Below, in pieces: positions 63,234-64,000 of a stretch of 64,000 nucleotides of DNA. Origin of the DNA: Asticcacaulis sp. MM231 (lineage in GTDB: Bacteria; Pseudomonadota; Alphaproteobacteria; Caulobacterales; Caulobacteraceae); the NCBI RefSeq assembly GCF_964186625.1, contig NZ_OZ075108.1, positions 868,001-932,000 of the forward strand. The letters are read 5' to 3'. The translations under genes were made by a program, and so were the position numbers. Positions within the stretch are counted from its first letter, which is position 1, and every line of letters begins with the position of its first letter. Below the pieces are notes generated by a model. The model made no database searches. It was not told where the DNA came from and saw nothing but the letters and a program-made list of their open reading frames with translations.

Positions 63234-64000
63234 AGCAATTTTTCCTGGCTATAGCCCTGCTGTTTGCCCTGATGGTTCCGGTTTGCGCCGTTGCCGATGA
63301 GCGTGGGTGGGATGATCCGCATGCGCCCTACAATGTGATGGGCAACGTCTGGTATGTGGGCACCCGCGGTATCGGTGTTTACCTGATCACGACCCCGCAG
63401 GGGCACATCCTGATCGATGGTGCCACCGAGAAAGGCGCCAAGGTGGTTGAAGCCAATATCGTCTCACTGGGTTTCAAGCTTAAAGATATCAAATACATCG
63501 TCGAGACCCATGCCCATTGGTATCATGTCGGTGGTTTGGCAAAGCTCAAGGCGGATACAGGCGCTATCTTCATTGCCAGCGCCGGCGACCGCTACGGTCT
63601 GGAACACGGTGTCCATGTCGGCGACAATGTCTATGGTGGGGGCAGCTTTCCGGCCATCGCCGCGGATCGTGAGATCGGCGAAGGTGGAACGCTTACGCTG
63701 GGCGTCGTGGTGCTGACGGCGCATATGACGCCCGGCCATACGCGCGGCTGTACAAGCTGGACCATGGTGGTGGACGACAAGGGCGTGTCGCGCACGGTGA
63801 TCTTCTTTGGCTCGACCTCGATTGCCGGCAACGTGCTGGTCGGCAATAAGGCCTATCCGGGCATTGCCGACGATTATCGGCTCAGTTTGAAGCGCTTGAA
63901 AGCGACTAAGGCTGACGTCTTCCTTGTCAATCATCCTGAGCTTGCCGATATGGACGTCAAACGCGCCGCGCAAGTGGCTGGTAAACCAGATGCCTTTGTC
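63230..64000 (+). CDS. Subclass B3-type metallo-beta-lactamase, zinc ligand Asp replaced by Tyr (3' end missing)
   Basis: A secreted metallo-beta-lactamase-fold protein with signal peptide MKQFFLAIALLFALMVPVCAVA. B3 hallmarks: GVYLITTPQGHILIDGA, AHMTPGHTRGCTSWTM (zinc His), FFGSTSIAGNVLVGNKAYPGIADDY, LVNHPEL. The first zinc motif, normally HxHxDH, reads HAHWYH: residue 98 is Tyr (TAT at 63521-63523) instead of Asp (GAT), one base different. That Asp binds the second zinc and is normally essential, so the enzyme as written should be weak or dead. Frame is open to the window end. Overlaps metF by 4 bases. In this family not every member acts on antibiotics. Confidence 0.88.
   Translation, partial: MKQFFLAIALLFALMVPVCAVADERGWDDPHAPYNVMGNVWYVGTRGIGVYLITTPQGHILIDGATEKGAKVVEANIVSLGFKLKDIKYIVETHAHWYHVGGLAKLKADTGAIFIASAGDRYGLEHGVHVGDNVYGGGSFPAIAADREIGEGGTLTLGVVVLTAHMTPGHTRGCTSWTMVVDDKGVSRTVIFFGSTSIAGNVLVGNKAYPGIADDYRLSLKRLKATKADVFLVNHPELADMDVKRAAQVAGKPDAFV

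Overview
The window is a continuous piece of an alphaproteobacterial chromosome, most likely Caulobacteraceae and Asticcacaulis-like. This is inferred from gene content, not from a search. The signs are: the FtsZ C-terminus ending [13 protein letters not shown], the order ftsQ-ftsA-ftsZ-lpxC-bamD-recN-ligA, a CpdR-type receiver, a SigF/NrsF-type sigma/anti-sigma pair, perfect CtrA-type boxes (TTAA-N7-TTAA), GANTC (CcrM) sites in key promoters, and moderately high GC. The left end cuts into ftsH and the right end cuts into a metallo-beta-lactamase gene.

Layout. Bases 1-13400 hold ftsH (3' part), a RraB-like gene, a lipoprotein and the division/envelope/repair block ftsQ, ftsA, ftsZ, lpxC, bamD, recN, ligA. 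Bases 13400-20800 hold an exonuclease, secreted proteins, an aminopeptidase P, a probable 6S RNA upstream of 5-formyl-THF cyclo-ligase, a YmdB phosphoesterase and yebC. An IS1182-type element (20838-22383) sits exactly at the yebC stop codon. Bases 22500-35100 hold lipoproteins, a beta-helix/Sel1 pair, free-methionine-sulfoxide reductase, ettA, a PadR-DUF1700-GIN module, an esterase-like protein and a TPR membrane protein. Bases 35289-41318 hold ruvCAB, a solitary flagellin with an unusual inserted domain, sigF-nrsF and a ROK repressor. Bases 42748-50715 hold a divergent alpha-E / ATP-grasp / glutaminase-transglutaminase / transglutaminase-DUF2126 system, likely for peptide ligation. Bases 50745-61171 hold Sel1 proteins, yegP, ppa, a candidate sRNA, cpdR, tRNA-Val(GAC), a patatin, a SIMPL protein, an M20 peptidase and DUF983. 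Bases 61280-64000 hold an ArsR-methyltransferase regulator with a palindromic operator, metF, and a metallo-beta-lactamase.

How it works together. Cell-cycle control recurs: CtrA-type boxes lie before ftsZ, lpxC and the flagellin, GANTC sites lie before ftsZ and the flagellin, and cpdR is the proteolysis switch that acts on CtrA turnover in Caulobacter. The most interesting poorly described parts are the amidoligase/transglutaminase island, the flagellin with a PKD-like insert, an sRNA candidate at 54338-54420, and several palindromic repeats, one translated inside a gene.

Caution. Several genes carry lesions one base away from a normal form: a +1 frameshift in essential ftsZ, a nonsense codon in the transposase, a lost nucleophile in an esterase, a lost zinc ligand in the metallo-beta-lactamase, and a probable -1 at the start of the glutaminase-transglutaminase gene. 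The ftsZ lesion cannot be real in a living cell unless another copy exists, so consensus errors should be considered for all of them.
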